Assembly: GCA_024305405.1 (NCBI GenBank)
Contig: JAKNDB010000068.1
Coordinates: 4,902,001-4,966,000, forward strand
Direction: 5' to 3'
From: Dirofilaria immitis
Taxonomy: Eukaryota; Nematoda; Chromadorea; Rhabditida; Onchocercidae
DNA: 64,000 nt
The translations under genes were made by a program, and so were the position numbers. The notes under the pieces were generated by a model, which did no database searches, was not told the origin of the DNA, and worked only from the letters and a program-made list of their open reading frames with translations. Below are positions 27,301 to 40,858 of this stretch, piece after piece (within the stretch, counting starts at the first letter, position 1; each line of letters starts with the position of its first letter).

Positions 27301-30300
27301 TGATATTACCGAAGTGGAGCAGAAACTTATAAGCCTATATATGTATAATATGGCTTTGCATGTATGAACTTGTGTGTTAATACTTGTTCGGTTTTAAATT
27401 TTGAGTGAAGAAATAAAAAACGATTAGTTTAATCAATATTAGAAAATAGTAATATGACAATTAAAATACTTTACTAAGTATCTTAAACAGTATCATTAAA
27501 ACATCGCAATCCACATTAACGGTATATTATATTCTCTTTAAGCAAAATTAAGCTGTCGTGGTTTGGGGAAGAAACTTATATCGCATCACTTCACAATAAT
27601 TATTCTTGTACTCCCATAATTACTTTTTGAAGGTCTAATTTTTGTTCTTTTCATTTGGTGGTAAAAAGCTTAATGGTTTCATGCATAGTTACCCGAATAT
27701 AATTCCAATTAGTATATGGTCGAAGAAAAAAGTTACTTTTCCACTTTCTTTCTCCTTTTTTGTTACTTGTATAAAGCTTAAGAAATGAATTGTTACTTTA
27801 TAGAGAATTTCTTTTTATCTTCACCTTTCAAAAATATTAGCGCAATTGATGAATTATGTTTATAGTAAAAGTGTTAAGATGAAGAGATGTTTGCTTGAAA
27901 TACGGTATCGCTGTTAAAAATAGCATTCTGGAAAACTGAAAAGTTAATGAAGGGGTCTACTTTTTTAGGAAAAAAGCCACAAAGAATAAGCTATAATATA
28001 TTATATATGGTGACATTAAATGTAAAAAATGATATATTTCCACAAATATAAAATCATATCAATAAGTATAAAGATTAAGCTATCGACAGATAGAGAGCTA
28101 AATTGAGAATGGTTTGTTTGCAAATTAGTTATTTACTGCATTATTATAAATTATTATTGTTTCTATTACCGTTATTATTGATACTGTTATTGATATGATT
28201 ATTATTACTGATATTATTGTAATCATAATGTCACTATTATTGTCAGTGGTAGAAGAGTCTAAAAAATGATTTTTTTTTTTTTTAGAGTGTTAAGCTAATA
28301 AATGATTCAGAATATAGAGAAAAGAATGAAATCAGTGTTTATGTTATTATACAACATATAAAAATTTGCCCGTTTACACTGAGTTAAAATACTATTTGTT
28401 TTGTATTCAATTAGATAATTCAACAAATTTATTCTTACTGTAACTTCATTAAAATGTCTTTGCAAGATAGTTTGTAATAGGAGAATTGCCAGGAATGTAT
28501 TTACCTCATGTATTAAAGTCTGATTACTTAAATACTTAAAATTAAACTCTCACTACTGCTTATGTCAAGTACGACGCTTAAATATTTTTCTCTTATTCAT
28601 TTAAACTTACTAAATAAATTACTTAAACTATTATTTATTACAATAATACCTAAGTTCACTATTTGATATCAACAAATTTCTAGCACTCGATAATCATCGT
28701 ATTTCCATGGTTTACTTTCGGTATTTAGTTTAATTACTCTATTTTGATATTTGAAGCAATATACTCCGAAATTCTTTTCTTAATATCTTGCAAGGATGTT
28801 TAGACGATATGTCACATTACTAATAAATTTATTTGATTAAATGAGAGTACATGTACAATTTTTTTATTATGGATGATAACATAGACATCATTCTTATTCC
28901 TCATTTATAATTCGATTCCATTAGCGTAATATTTTAGAAATCCAATTTAATGGATCTTATCGATCCAACAAATATTTTAATAAGTTTTACAATAATAATG
29001 ATATGATATCGATATTATAATGTTATTAATAATATTAATAACTATAGATTACAATATTTATAATATAACAAATATTGATTGCCTCTAAGTGTGAGCTATT
29101 CCTTATTAATATTATTCCTTTAAAATATTTTTTAAACTATGATTATAATAAGTTAGTTATCGTTATCATCCGCTTGAAAACTGGCGCTAACATTAAGTCA
29201 TGTTTCATCAAGTTCCAAAATTTCCCATCGTTTATCGCTTCTCATATTTTATAATTGTTATCATTCAGTAATGCTTGTTAAAGCATACACTGAAGTATAT
29301 ATAGTGGTATGTCCTTATATTATGCATATGCTGTATCATAGCTTCCATAAAATCTGCTTTTCGTTTCCTTTTTTGTTGTATTTTTTGGATTTTTCGTTTT
29401 TTTTTGTCATTTTTTTGTTCCACATTAATTTACTGAACGATACAAGTTGCTAAAATAATTAAAAGAAAGTATGATATGCTTTGATATGAGTTACAAGTTG
29501 AGAAGAAATTGTAATTTGGTAATATTATGAGTGAAAAATATGTTTTAAAAAATTATCTTTTAGCGTCATTGAAATTTATCACTTATTAGCAGGAAAAATC
29601 AAAAATATGATATTTTATAATTTTATCATAAAAGATATTTGGTTATCGTCGCTTCTAATGATAAGACGTGATAATTAAAGACTAATGATAAGACATGATA
29701 ATAAAAATTGAATATTTACTAATAAGTAGTTTAACAAGTTCAAAAGATTTCCTTTTCAACGTATATTAACTTTTAATCACCGAAGTAATTAAGCAGAACT
29801 TTAATTAAGCAGAACTTTATGACTTCCACATTTGATGAAATTATGTCAGGATAAATATTTTTAAGTTGTCTTAAATTTATTGTAGAATAAAAATTTATTA
29901 AATTTTATTTATAAAGTGTAACTACTGCAGTTTCCTATAAGTCAGAAAAATTTTTTTCTTAAAACTTAAGATGGTTGATTTTGCTTATTCTTGTCTTCTA
30001 TTATTTGTTTTAAAGTTAAATTTTTAGTTTGAAATAAAATCTTATGTTTTTCAGGATTTCATTCGATACTTCTGGATGAAAATGATGAATTTTTGAGCAC
30101 ATTACTGAAACCAATAGCTGATGTAAATGATAATTTGAACGATAATGAAATTGAAAAGTTACCACTTCAATTGCAGTATTATGAAGGTCATCGATCTGAA
30201 GATCCAGTGATTATAGACAAAATTATCGAGTCACTGTATCAGGTGAGTATATTTCTGATAAAGCAATCGCAATTAATTATTAACAGTTCAGAGAAAGACA

Positions 30301-33300
30301 GAAGATTTTTCTGTGTTTTGCAGTTTAACATATAAAATAAGAGCATAAAAAACGAGAGTGAACATCTTCCGTTACCATTACAAATGTATTTATGAAGTGC
30401 ATTATTTTAATCTGAATTGTTTTATCGGTTTTTCTTTCATTTCTTATCTTTATCATGCAAGTTATTTTGGGATATGGTAGGAATCACGCATATTATTTAA
30501 CAATTTTATGTTTTTTGTTGGAAATCGACATTGTTTAGTACAATTTATATTTCAAAGGCACTCTAAATTGCAGAAGTTTCTTGGTTAAATAATTTATCAA
30601 GGTAAGTTTGTCTTAAATGAAGACGATGACGATAAGACAGTGATGATGTAATGTTATAGTAGAGGAGAGAAGATGTGTCATTTTTCATTAAAATACCTAT
30701 GATTGTTACTATTCATCATTAGTATTTTATTAAAATTCACTTCTGTTTAATACTTTTTTTTTCAAAATAAGAAAAAGACTGGAAAAATTACTGCTTATTC
30801 TTCAAATAAAATCCGAGAAATTCTCAAATAATAATTCAATTTTTCTCCAAGAATAATTTTTTATTTACTTTCTTTCATAGTTATTGAGTCTACATTTGCG
30901 TTGCATGCCACATTTAACTGGTTAAAGAATTTATTTCTTATCCTTTTCCAATTTTTATTTCCATATTTTTGGATATTATTTTTTTAAGAGTTTTTTAAGC
31001 ACTATTTATTTACTATTAACTCCTTATGTTAAAGCATCGCATTGATTAATAAGTTGACATGATAAGTGTTAGCATTACTTTATCGCTTTAATATTTCTCT
31101 TATTTGGCTGTTATTGTAGGTTTTTTTACCCGTATAATCATCTTCATCATAACATACTGATTTATCCAGCAGTTCTCTTAAAATATAGTTGTTTACATTC
31201 AGGCTTCCTGAAGAGAAGGGATATCTACTATATTTCGATGGCTTAAATGTCAGAATTCTTCCTTCAGGAAAATTTTGTTTAATTGAAATTAGACATTTAA
31301 AACACTTCCGTGAAAATTTGATATTTTAATATCAAGTAAAGCTACCATTAATAAGAAAAACTGGAGAACGAAAAGAAGAGATCCACTGATTTGAATGTTT
31401 TGTTTGCGTTAAAGATTTACCAGATTATCATCAAGAAGCATATCTACTTCGGCTAAATAGTGATATTATGATGAAGATTGGAGAAGAAAGAGAGGAAGTA
31501 TTCGAGATTAAACGATCTCATCCACCACTCAAATTTCATTTGTAACCTGACAGTTATTTTTTTAGCACATTTTTTATGATAAAACTAGTTCCTCCAGTAG
31601 CTACAAATTTGTATGATGATTTTAATAAGAAATGCTTAAGAAAAGAGTAAAGAAAAACGATATTTATATTTTTATATAATGGATTGTTTCGATATCCTGT
31701 CTCCATCTAGCTCATTTTTACAAGTTCCGAAAGTTGTTATTCCCAACAATTTTTGACAAAAGCGCTTTTTATTACGGCGTTACACTTTGATATTTGCGCT
31801 TTAATGTTTTCTCAAATTAATGACACACTTTTTTAAAAAAAAAAACAATGGAAAAAGAATAAAAATCTTGTGATGATAATATTATTTGTGATGATCATGA
31901 TGAGAATAGAGATGTTAATGATAATGATTGTGGAACAATGAAAATGGTAATAACAGTGTTAACAATGAACTTCTTATGATGATGAAGAAAATGATAAGAT
32001 GGACTATGAAAGCATGATTACGATTCATTGTATTAATTCCTTCAGTACCGGAAAACGTGATATTTCGGAGGAAGTACTTTAAAGGAAGTATATTCAATTA
32101 TATTCAAACAAATTTATAAACTTTTCATTTTGTCGAAATCATTAAAATCTTTATTGATCTTAATTCATTATATATTGTGTAATTCGCATGAACCACATGA
32201 TTTGTGCAAAAAGTTTAGGCAAAGTTTTAAGCCATTTAAAGTTTCAGACATACTCATCTTAGAATTGCTTAAAATGTTCAACTTGCGGATCCCTGCATGA
32301 AGCAGTACTTGGTTGCAGTCATCGTTAGAATATGTTGTTACAGAAAGCATAGTTTATCACAGAGTTGAATTAAGTTGTTTATCTTTTGATTAGACGATCA
32401 TAGCTATGCCGATATGGAGTTTACGTCAAATGACAATCCATAGCTTCTGGTATTAGATAGAAATTCGAAATAGCTTTCGGAAGACGAAGACTAAAATTAG
32501 ACATGTGGACAGACATTATTTATTTTTGGACATAGAAACAGATATTTTGGATTATTTCAGCAAACAGCTTAATTTTACGATTATGGTAATATGTAAGGAA
32601 GAAGCCATATCTTTTGATTCAGAAATCACTGATTACTTATTTATCATAAAACTTGAAATAAATCATATATTGTTAACGATTGATAATAATTTATTATTTT
32701 ATCATTGATAACAAGTGTAGATCAATAGAATAAGCTTATTCTTTTTCTATTGACTTTTTTCGATGACCATTGATTAATCTCAACATGAGTTATTTTTGAG
32801 GAACGAATTTTAAGTTTTTTTTCCTCTGTATAATCATATTGACGATATCTGGGTGAATTAGTTGCAACAAATCAATAATAAAAGACTTGCGGCTAACAAT
32901 ATATTTGATTCTTTTTACCGTTATTATTATGACAGGTAATAATAGTATTACAAGCATATTTGTAGGTGTCAATTTTTTCAATTCAAATTTTCTTAATTCA
33001 TTATTTCTTCTTTTCCTTAATAAATAGTCTTTCCATTTAAGAATTAACTTTTTGAAATCTTTAATGAGAAGACACAAAAGATTCCGGATAATTTTGCATC
33101 ATCTTTTCTATTTCGCGTTAGTATTTTATGTTTTCAACAGATTTTTATGATTTAACTATACGACAAGTTTTGATAGGTCAAAAAGATTATTCGAGCATTT
33201 ATGTGTAGAAGAAGAAGGTGGCAAAAAATTAATGAAAATTGGAGAAGATTGCAAATAACAAAGTAAGAAAATGAAAAAGAAGGGCTAGGAAAGAAGATGA

Positions 33301-36045
33301 GGGAGAAAGTTGAACGCTAAAAGTGGAACGAACGAGTTCAAAGGAAATTGAAGTAAATTTTTTCATTCAGATCGATTGAGTTAGAAGGTGTCGGAGACAA
33401 GTGATATTGCTGGCTGGTATTTTAATACGCTTGCATCATCTTATGGGTGAAAATGAAGAAAAAATGGCAGGATACAAATAAGACAAAATTCTTGTGCCGA
33501 ATAAAAAATTTTGATGCAAATTTCCTGTTTCATGTAAATGAAAAATTGTTCATTTCGGGTAGTTCGGCAAAAGCGGTATATAGGAGCATGTTTGGGTTTT
33601 GAGAGAAAAAAGTGAATACATTTTCACAATTTGTCACTTCTGCTCAGTAGGGATGAGAAAAAAAGAGAAGAATTAAAGGACGGAGAAACTTTATTGAATA
33701 AGGAAGACACAAGAAACCAAACGACTTAACACCTTTTTTTCCCCTGTATTTCCTTAAATTCCTTTGACGTCGTTTCTCTTTCAATGATTGTTTTTATCTT
33801 AATTTTTGCTCACCCGTTGAAATTATTAATGAGCAGGTAAAAGATTTTTTCTTCCGAAGATTTCACCATGAAATAGCACTAAAAGAACAATAATGAAACT
33901 GTTGATGAAAAGAGCGAACGAATGTAATAGTAGATTAATGATAAAATTCTTGTTAATTTTTGCGACATAAAACTTGGTTGCTAATTAATTTTCATCCTTA
34001 CAAGAAAACAAAAGAAATCCTCCGTAATGCAATTAAAAGAAAGCGAGTATGTTTTACTCAACTTTATGTTTTACGCATAATGATAAACTTATGTGAAGCT
34101 AAGATTACCACTAATAATAATTCAGTTATTCCGAGTAATATTTAAAGATTAAGATGGTTGTTGATAATTTCGTTTACTCAAATATTCTAAAAAATACGAA
34201 AAGATTTTTAGTTTGGATTAAAATGACGAACGAAATATTTGGGGACTTTAAAGAAGTAGCGAAACATTACTACAAATGTTGAACTGTTTTTTAGTATTTT
34301 TTTTGCGTGGAAAATTCATGTTATTTGACAGTTAGTGCACAATTTTAATTTTTTTTTTCATTTTTTCATTTTAATGAATTAACAACTCATAAAGGTAAAA
34401 TAAATAGGAGTGAGGAAAAAAACTAGATGGTGTCATTCTATGATTTCTTCGTTTCCTTTCACACATTTTTGTTGGTGATACTATTTTCGCTTCCGTTTTT
34501 TGTTTTTCTAATAATGACAGCAGGTGATGGTGATGATGATGGTAACACTTGAGAAAAAAAGTGCGAAATTATTTGACCTTTCAAATGTTATTTAAAAAGT
34601 TATTCAATTAACCTTTTATTAATATCTGAAAAGTTATTTAATTAACGTTTATTAATGATAATTTCTTATTGCAATTGCTATCACTACCATTTATTACCAA
34701 CGTCATCACTTTAATGAATCGATATTAACTAATTCGGTATCATTATGATTAATTTTACTGACAACAGATTATAATCATTACTAATCTATCTGTATTCTGC
34801 ATCCTTCAGAAGTAATCTGCTAATTTCGCTATTACGGAACTGGAAAAGGAAAAGGGCAAAAAGAAAAGGCGAAAAATTTGTCATGTCATCATTCTTATAA
34901 TTTTTATATTCCTGATGATATTAGTGGTGGAAAATTATTTTTTTTTAAAGACATTTTACACCAACATTCATCTTATTTGACTCTTAATGATGTTGATATT
35001 TCACATTTCACTCGATATTATCACTTCTTTTCTTCTATGATAATTTAAAAGATAGCCGAATGGTTAATTCATAATAACAGACTTAGAGCATCTAATGCAA
35101 AAATTATATAAGCCATTGAGGAAATTAGAAATCAGAAGCTTTCGATAGCATAAGAAAGTCGAAAGTAGAAATTTTGATGTATAAATAAGGAAATTAATAT
35201 CAAATGCAAAAATTTTATGCAATTGATATCTGTTTCCTGATTTAAATTTAGGAACAAAATTTCATCTTACATTAAATTAAACAATGATTCAGTTTTTCGA
35301 AATTCATTAAATTTCAAGTGTTCAGATTGATAAGTACTTCAAACAGATTAATTGTGTTTTATTCTATCTCATCTCATCTATCTCTTTTTGGTAATATTGT
35401 AGTTAAAACAAATAACTGAAGCTGTAACTGATATGGATTTTATTATAGTTGAACTCTCTGGAACATTAGTCATTTACACTGATCAAAATATCAGATAGAA
35501 ATAGCATAATATTGATTTTTTAAATGTTCGCAGAAAACTTCTGCAAAATTCTAATAAAGTTTGCTCTTCAAATTTGACGTTTCATGTTGTTTTAAAAGTC
35601 TTCATCAGTTGACATCACTGTTAATGGAGTCTTTTTCTAGCGTAAACAAATCGAATTTTTTTCATTTTTACTTTTTCGAATTTTGTTTTTTTCTTTTTTG
35701 ATAATTTTTTAAAATATATCTTTATTACAGCTATGCAGAAGTGAAATTGGTTTAAAAACATTACGCATCAAAGGTGTCTACGCATTGTTACGAGAATTCG
35801 ATCGTGCTTCATTGCCTTCAATATTAATATTAAGAAACAATTGCATACCATCGTTTAATGAGAATAATATCACGGATGATCATTCTCAGTCTGAGATGCA
35901 TGATCAGCAAGATTTACAAGTTGGATCAGAAGGTGCCGAGCTACAGGTTGTAAAATTTCTTGGTGAAACTGAAAATATAATATATATAGATGGAGAAAAT
36001 TGCTCGACTTTACGTGCATTGATTGGCTTACTCATTCAGGATTGA
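21309..36045 (+). CDS. HGH1/FAM203 homologue, armadillo-type chaperone adaptor for eEF2
   Basis: HGH1 proteins are cytosolic armadillo-repeat proteins that help the TRiC chaperonin fold translation elongation factor 2. Exons are 21309-21452, 22150-22391, 23122-23173, 23301-23501, 30055-30242 and 35731-36045 (TGA 36043-36045), with GT/AG borders and consistent phases. The product is about 380 residues, close to the human protein. Recognisable blocks are the N-terminal LVHFLSPNTRRDLRQQVLDY, LLSNLSLRF, the repeat segment LVNLTSIANIRCILCEKF, LRNLCFESS, and the diagnostic EIEKLPLQLQYYE followed by DKIIESLYQLCRSEIGLKTLR. The ATG at 21309 is the first in frame after an acceptor-like TTTCTAG and gives full length. 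Exon 2 contains a frame break at about 22227: the upstream part reads to TGA at 22231, while the conserved continuation is in the frame reached by adding one base. The last exon has a longer acidic linker than the human protein. AATAAA follows at 36263. Confidence 0.9.
21453..22149 (+). other. HGH1 intron 1
   Basis: Donor GTTTAG after CAG at 21452, acceptor TTTTTGCAG ending at 22149, phase 0. No other feature seen. Confidence 0.8.
22392..23121 (+). other. HGH1 intron 2, containing a foldback
   Basis: Donor GTCTGT and acceptor TTTCAG, phase 0. Open frames inside it on both strands are AT-rich noise. It carries the 13-bp-stem inverted repeat at 22589-22632. Confidence 0.75.
22589..22632. repeat. 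Perfect inverted repeat (hairpin)
   Basis: Arms ATTAATTCGCTTC (22589-22601) and its exact reverse complement GAAGCGAATTAAT (22620-22632) flank an A8/T7 core that can also pair. It is an intronic foldback with no known role. Confidence 0.85.
23502..30054 (+). other. HGH1 intron 4 (6.6 kb)
   Basis: Donor GTAAGT at 23502, acceptor TTTTTCAG ending at 30054, phase 1, joining FESS to the conserved RFHSILLDE segment. No nested protein gene is supported on either strand. One GC-richer structured stretch at 23948-24061 stands out; the rest is AT-rich with simple ATT-type runs near 28140-28240. Confidence 0.75.
23948..24061. other. Candidate structured element in HGH1 intron 4
   Basis: GGCGGT (23948-23953) and ACCGCC (24056-24061) could close a domain of about 114 nt. 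It contains a hairpin CTGATAA/TTATCAG (23965-23971 with 23987-23993) and overlapping short AAGC/GCTT stems around 24011-24034. The stretch is GC-richer than its surroundings. The pairing was seen by eye only, and no known RNA family was recognised. Confidence 0.3.
30243..35730 (+). other. HGH1 intron 5 (5.5 kb)
   Basis: Donor GTGAGT at 30243, acceptor TTATTACAG ending at 35730, phase 0. It holds no supported gene. The part at about 33150-33800 is less AT-rich and purine-rich (AAGAAGAAGG, GGGCTAGGAAAG and similar) and could be an old insertion or regulatory stretch; no terminal repeats were found. Confidence 0.7.
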
Positions 36046-36262
36046 AATTTAATCACTGTAATTTAAGTTTTTGGAATTTTATTTGTTGTATTGAACGAGG
36101 CCGAAATCGGAGCTTCGAATTTCGTTTTATTTCATATTCAGAAAGTGCTGGTAGAGAAATTTGTATCAAATATGTTGTTCCATCATTTTATGCAAAGCTG
36201 CTAAGGTTGCTAGGTATTAGGAGACATGAGCTTGTATTGATTTCGATTTTTTCTTTTAGATG

Positions 36263-36268
36263 AATAAA
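36263..36268 (+). promoter_or_regulatory. Polyadenylation signal AATAAA of HGH1
   Basis: Canonical AATAAA about 220 bases after the HGH1 stop codon, the first such hexamer downstream on the + strand. Confidence 0.55.
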
Positions 36269-37999
36269 AAGATGCAAAAATAGAGCGGGCTGAAGTAGAT
36301 CAATTTAAAGTTAAAAATATTATATGGAGGGTGAAGCAGCTTTACTTTCCTTTTTTTGATTCAATGTTTTCACGATTTAAAGTTTTTTAAAAGATGATAA
36401 TTGTTAGTAAAATGCATGAAAACGTGCTATTTTAATATTATACACGAGCTCATTATTTGACTAATTATTTGTAGAGTCAAAACATTTGAATGAAATACTT
36501 CATTCCATTTAGTGGCAATTCTCAGACACAAAATTGAGTAGTTTAATTTAGTTTTAAATAATTTAAAATACGTTAAACTTATGTTAAAGTTATTATGCCC
36601 CGTGTCCAGTTTATTTCTCTCTCTCTCTCTGTCCCTTCTTTTTCATTTTCTCGTTTTGAATCTCACGAAGTATTAATCATGAGAATGATTAGGTGTTATC
36701 TGTCATTCTTTTACAAGACATTATCTGTTATAAATTTTGATCTAAATTCGTCAAGTAAACAGTTCGTTATAATTGCTCGAACTCTCATTTTGGGTGTTCG
36801 TGATATTAGTTACGATAAATGAATGCGAACAAAAGGAAATTGTTATTGGATCATCCAAATCTAGCAGAACCTGGTAGATATGCAAAAGTTTTAAATTTTA
36901 AATTAGAAAAAATTGTACTCCTATTCCCTGCTAAAAAAAAAAAGAGGAAGAAAATGATATGCCTTTAACAATGATTATCTTTCACTTACGGCATCCATTT
37001 CGACGACCATCTTCAATCACCATATGGTGTTAAAAACTTGTTGTTACACCAGAAATATGTCGCAATTCAGATCTAATTCGGTCATGCCAATCGACCGGCA
37101 CCGTGTTACATTTTGACAGAAGTTTCAGTGTTATGTAAATAAAATTGAGTTTGTTAATGATGATAAATGGGTTGGACTAAAATACAGAGCAAGCAAACTG
37201 TGTTTATTCGTTTCACATAAAACAGATGGAACAATTATTTGCCGCTTGTTAGATGATTAATCATGAGTAGATTTCATGAATAAAAACAAAAAGATATTCA
37301 TAACAATAAGAACAATACTAATAATAATAATAATAGTAGTAATAATTTTATGAAAATATATATTATTACAAAATATAAGTTTTATTAATATTAGACATGG
37401 CAGCATCAAGTTTTTTTTCCATTAAGCTTGAAATAATTGAATATGAAAAGATACTTATTATATTTTAATTGAAATAATTACCTGATATAAGCTGTAATCA
37501 TCATATTATTTCATTTTATAAAGCTATTAGTTATCAATACAATACGGTAAAATATACCCATTTTTATACGCATATATGTGTAGAAATTGTTGATCGAAAT
37601 TATTTTATAAAATAATCAAATATCCGGAAACCAGGATATTAGAAGAACGAAATGAAAAATGCCTGAAGAAAAATCGATGAGTTCATTTAGGTCATTGTCA
37701 TATATTAAATCAATCAATCTGAATCGAAAAACAATTCTGTTCCTTAAGCGATAATATTTAATTACAGATATATTTGAGTAATCAATAATGGAAAAAATTG
37801 ATAATATCAAATTGTCCAATATTTTCAATCATAATGGATTGACAAGAGAGGAAAAAAAGAATGGGACGATGTTCCTTTTTAAACATTTTCAGTAATATTG
37901 GTAATTTGGAATTAAGTAATTTAATTAATTCATTTATCATTTTCATTACAAGCAACCTAGTGCATTGAAGTATTGAAGTAATGTACTGACGGCGATTTT

Positions 38000-38068
38000 T
38001 AAAAGTGTGTGTATGTGTCTGTATGTATGCATGTGTGTGTGTGTGTGTGTGTGTGTATATCAGTGTGT
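38000..38068. repeat. (TG)n microsatellite
   Basis: Imperfect TG/TATG tract with a pure (TG) run of about 12 units at 38031-38055. Confidence 0.9.
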
Positions 38069-39383
38069 CTTGTTTGTAAAATAACGTTTCAAACATCTTT
38101 AAATCGGCGAAAAATCACTGTATAAAAAATCATTATTTTTGAAACTTTTGCAAGTCTCAAAAATAGCAATAATTTGAAGAAATTTTTTTCAACACAAAAA
38201 AGAAAAAGATCACATCTGGAGTACTTTTACTTAAATTATATTTTTGATTTAATTTTGATTACGCAAAAATTTGTAATTTTACACAATTAAATCTGTAATT
38301 GCTGATTTCCCAATAAATATATATTATGATTGAAATAATAGAATATTCAAATACATATTATCGCAAATGATTGCGACAACAGTTTTCAAATAAATGAAAA
38401 AAAATCAATCATAAGATGAAATGAACATTAAAATATGAAAAAATAAGGAAAATACAATATTGATTGAAATATTATTGAAAGTGAATATTCATTATACCGT
38501 AAAATAGATAAATATATTTAATGAATAAACATACAAGTGCAATAATATATATCATTTTCATATCTCATTTCATATACAAATTAAATGCTTTAATTCTTTT
38601 AATTAAATTATTTGGCCACAAAAATATTTTTCAAAATTATAAACCTCTATCTGTTGATATCAAATAATGAATAATCGAAGTTTTTTTGATAAATATCATA
38701 TTTCTCTCAAGCAATCCGACCAATTATTTAGATCATAAAACATAATCGATACGGAAATATTTCAACTGTTTTGGAAATGATCATAGGTTTCGTTTTTAAA
38801 GTTTTTGATGGTGCTACCGTACGCTTAAAGTATGTCATGATAACGGAAGATGATTATGATATCAAGATAATGGACAATACTACTTCGAGTCTTAGATTAT
38901 CTATGTACATCCATATTTCGATTAATATTATCTATCTCAATAATTCTTTGTGTTATGTAAACATTGAACACATTGCAAACAATAAAATTTACAAGCAAAA
39001 CGCTTGCCACGTCAGTTATTAGGCTTACAGAGATCTTAGTTTGCGTAAAAATTTAATACAATAACAGATATTCCCGTAATTAACGCTTACTATCGTGTCA
39101 ATTACATCTTTAACGCTTGTATAGTCATCATACAAATCAAATCTTAAAAAGTATATCACAGAACAGAGTTCCGAAATGATATTTGTCATTCTAGATTAAT
39201 CATACTAATTACATTCTTTTATATAGCCATATTAAAATCTGGTTAAAATTACATCAGTTAAGTGTTGTTATAACAAGATATGCTCCTGTAAGTAACTTTA
39301 CGTTCGTTGCGACTTTTAACACAAGTCTATGTCAAATTACTGAGAAGTCATTAGGCTAAGCTTTCTATTACTTTTGATCAGTG

Positions 39384-39385
<2 letters not shown>

Positions 39386-39418
<33 letters not shown>
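39386..39418. repeat. (AT)n microsatellite
   Basis: About 16 uninterrupted AT dinucleotides. Confidence 0.9.
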
Positions 39419-39421
<3 letters not shown>

Positions 39422-40466
39422 CAAAAAGTAATATGTAAAAGAAAATTTTATAATTTTCTCTTCAACATATATATATTAGCCTTAGATTAAAGCAAGTTAT
39501 ATAATACCGTATCCAATCAAAATCAAAGTGAATGTATTCAATCATTTTTAATTCATTCGATCATTCATTTAATATATATGTGACATAATGAATATCTTTC
39601 AATGTTAGAGAAATTTTTTTTTAATAAAATAAATATTACAATTAAACGTACGTTATATAATTTTTACTTATTAATAAATAAATTCGAATTTAATTTAACA
39701 AATATTATTGTATTTGATTATTTAAAAAGCAAAAAAATTTTGATATTTTTAATTTTTGTACTTTTCGAAGCAAAAAGAAAGAAAAAAGGGAAGAAAGTAT
39801 TGAATGAAAAAGAATAATAACATTTCTATAAACAATCTTAGCCAGTTGGTCTGATCGGAGTAGATAGGTGTAGGTGTAGGAAGTGGGAAAATAGGCAGAC
39901 AAGATCAAATCTACGAAATAGTTGTTTGATAGTAAGGGCGGGGACTGAGCGCGGGAGGAGGATAAATATTCTCCCGGGGATACTCTTTGTGATGATGTTG
40001 CTGAAAATAATGATGATGATGATGATGATGATGACGATGATAAGGATGATAGTGGTATCAATGATTTGATAGTAGATAGTATGATGGATGATAGAGGTAG
40101 TGATCGTTGCGGTGGTAGCGGTAGCATTGGTGGGTAATGATAAATGGGATGGTTATTAAAATGATACCGCCCAGCAGCAGTAGGAGCAAGGGCAAGTAGT
40201 TTCATCTTATCTCAGGGAGGGTTTTTCCTACTTTTTAGCCATTCGAACTGCCCTCTGCCTCCACCCCCGTCTCTTTCATCTCTCGAGAATTCTCCCCGCC
40301 TTCCATCAAATTTATTTTTCCTCTCCTTCCAATCCCGCCTATCATTTCTATGTGGTATAGAATTTTATCTACTCCACCCATTCAAATGATGAAGCAACCA
40401 ATAAGATTGCAAAATTTATCGAATTGCCCACCTAAATGCTACCATTCACAGAGCAAATTGTAGTAT

Positions 40467-40556
40467 ACATACATACATACATACATACACATACACATAC
40501 AGGTACACATATATACATGAACATACAGACATACACAACATACATACATACATCCA
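40467..40556. repeat. (CATA)n imperfect microsatellite
   Basis: Tracts of CATA/CACATA tetra- and hexanucleotides, interrupted once around 40501-40530. Confidence 0.9.
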
Positions 40557-40714
40557 GAGAGCAGTAAACACAACTTCCAAAGGTGTCAATTTCGTCAGTT
40601 GTCCTTGCTACTGCTCCCATCGAAAAGCTGTCCGTCTGCGTGTTATCCCAAAATGTGTCCATCTGTCCACTACTAACTAACCACAATTAACATCATTATC
40701 ATTATTACCATTCT

Positions 40715-40858
40715 TATCATTTTACCATCATCATCATCATCGTTATCATCATCATCATCATCACCGTCATCATCATCATCATCATCATCATTGTTATCAT
40801 CATCATTGTCATCATCATCATCATCATCATCAACAATAGTAACAACAACAACAATCAT
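40715..40858. repeat. (CAT)n trinucleotide repeat
   Basis: Imperfect CAT/ATC array of about 120 bp trailing into AAC/ATA units. It generates poly-Asp open frames on the minus strand that are not genes. Confidence 0.95.

Larger units (their letters stand above)
36269..39860. other. Intergenic spacer between HGH1 and the T-box gene
   Basis: AT-rich, without a supported gene. It contains a (TG)n tract at about 38000-38068 and an (AT)n tract at about 39386-39418. Open frames on either strand are low-complexity or non-ATG. Confidence 0.55.

Noticed and set aside
38771..39022. 83-codon + frame in the HGH1 to T-box spacer
   Set aside because: Ile/Asn/Asp-rich, no recognisable motif and no neighbouring exons.
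39705..40205. 166-codon minus-strand open frame with ATG, Ser-rich
   Set aside because: The Ser run is a TCA microsatellite and the ends are a low-complexity Lys/Phe-rich tail. No domain or splice partner was seen, and it overlaps the likely T-box promoter region.
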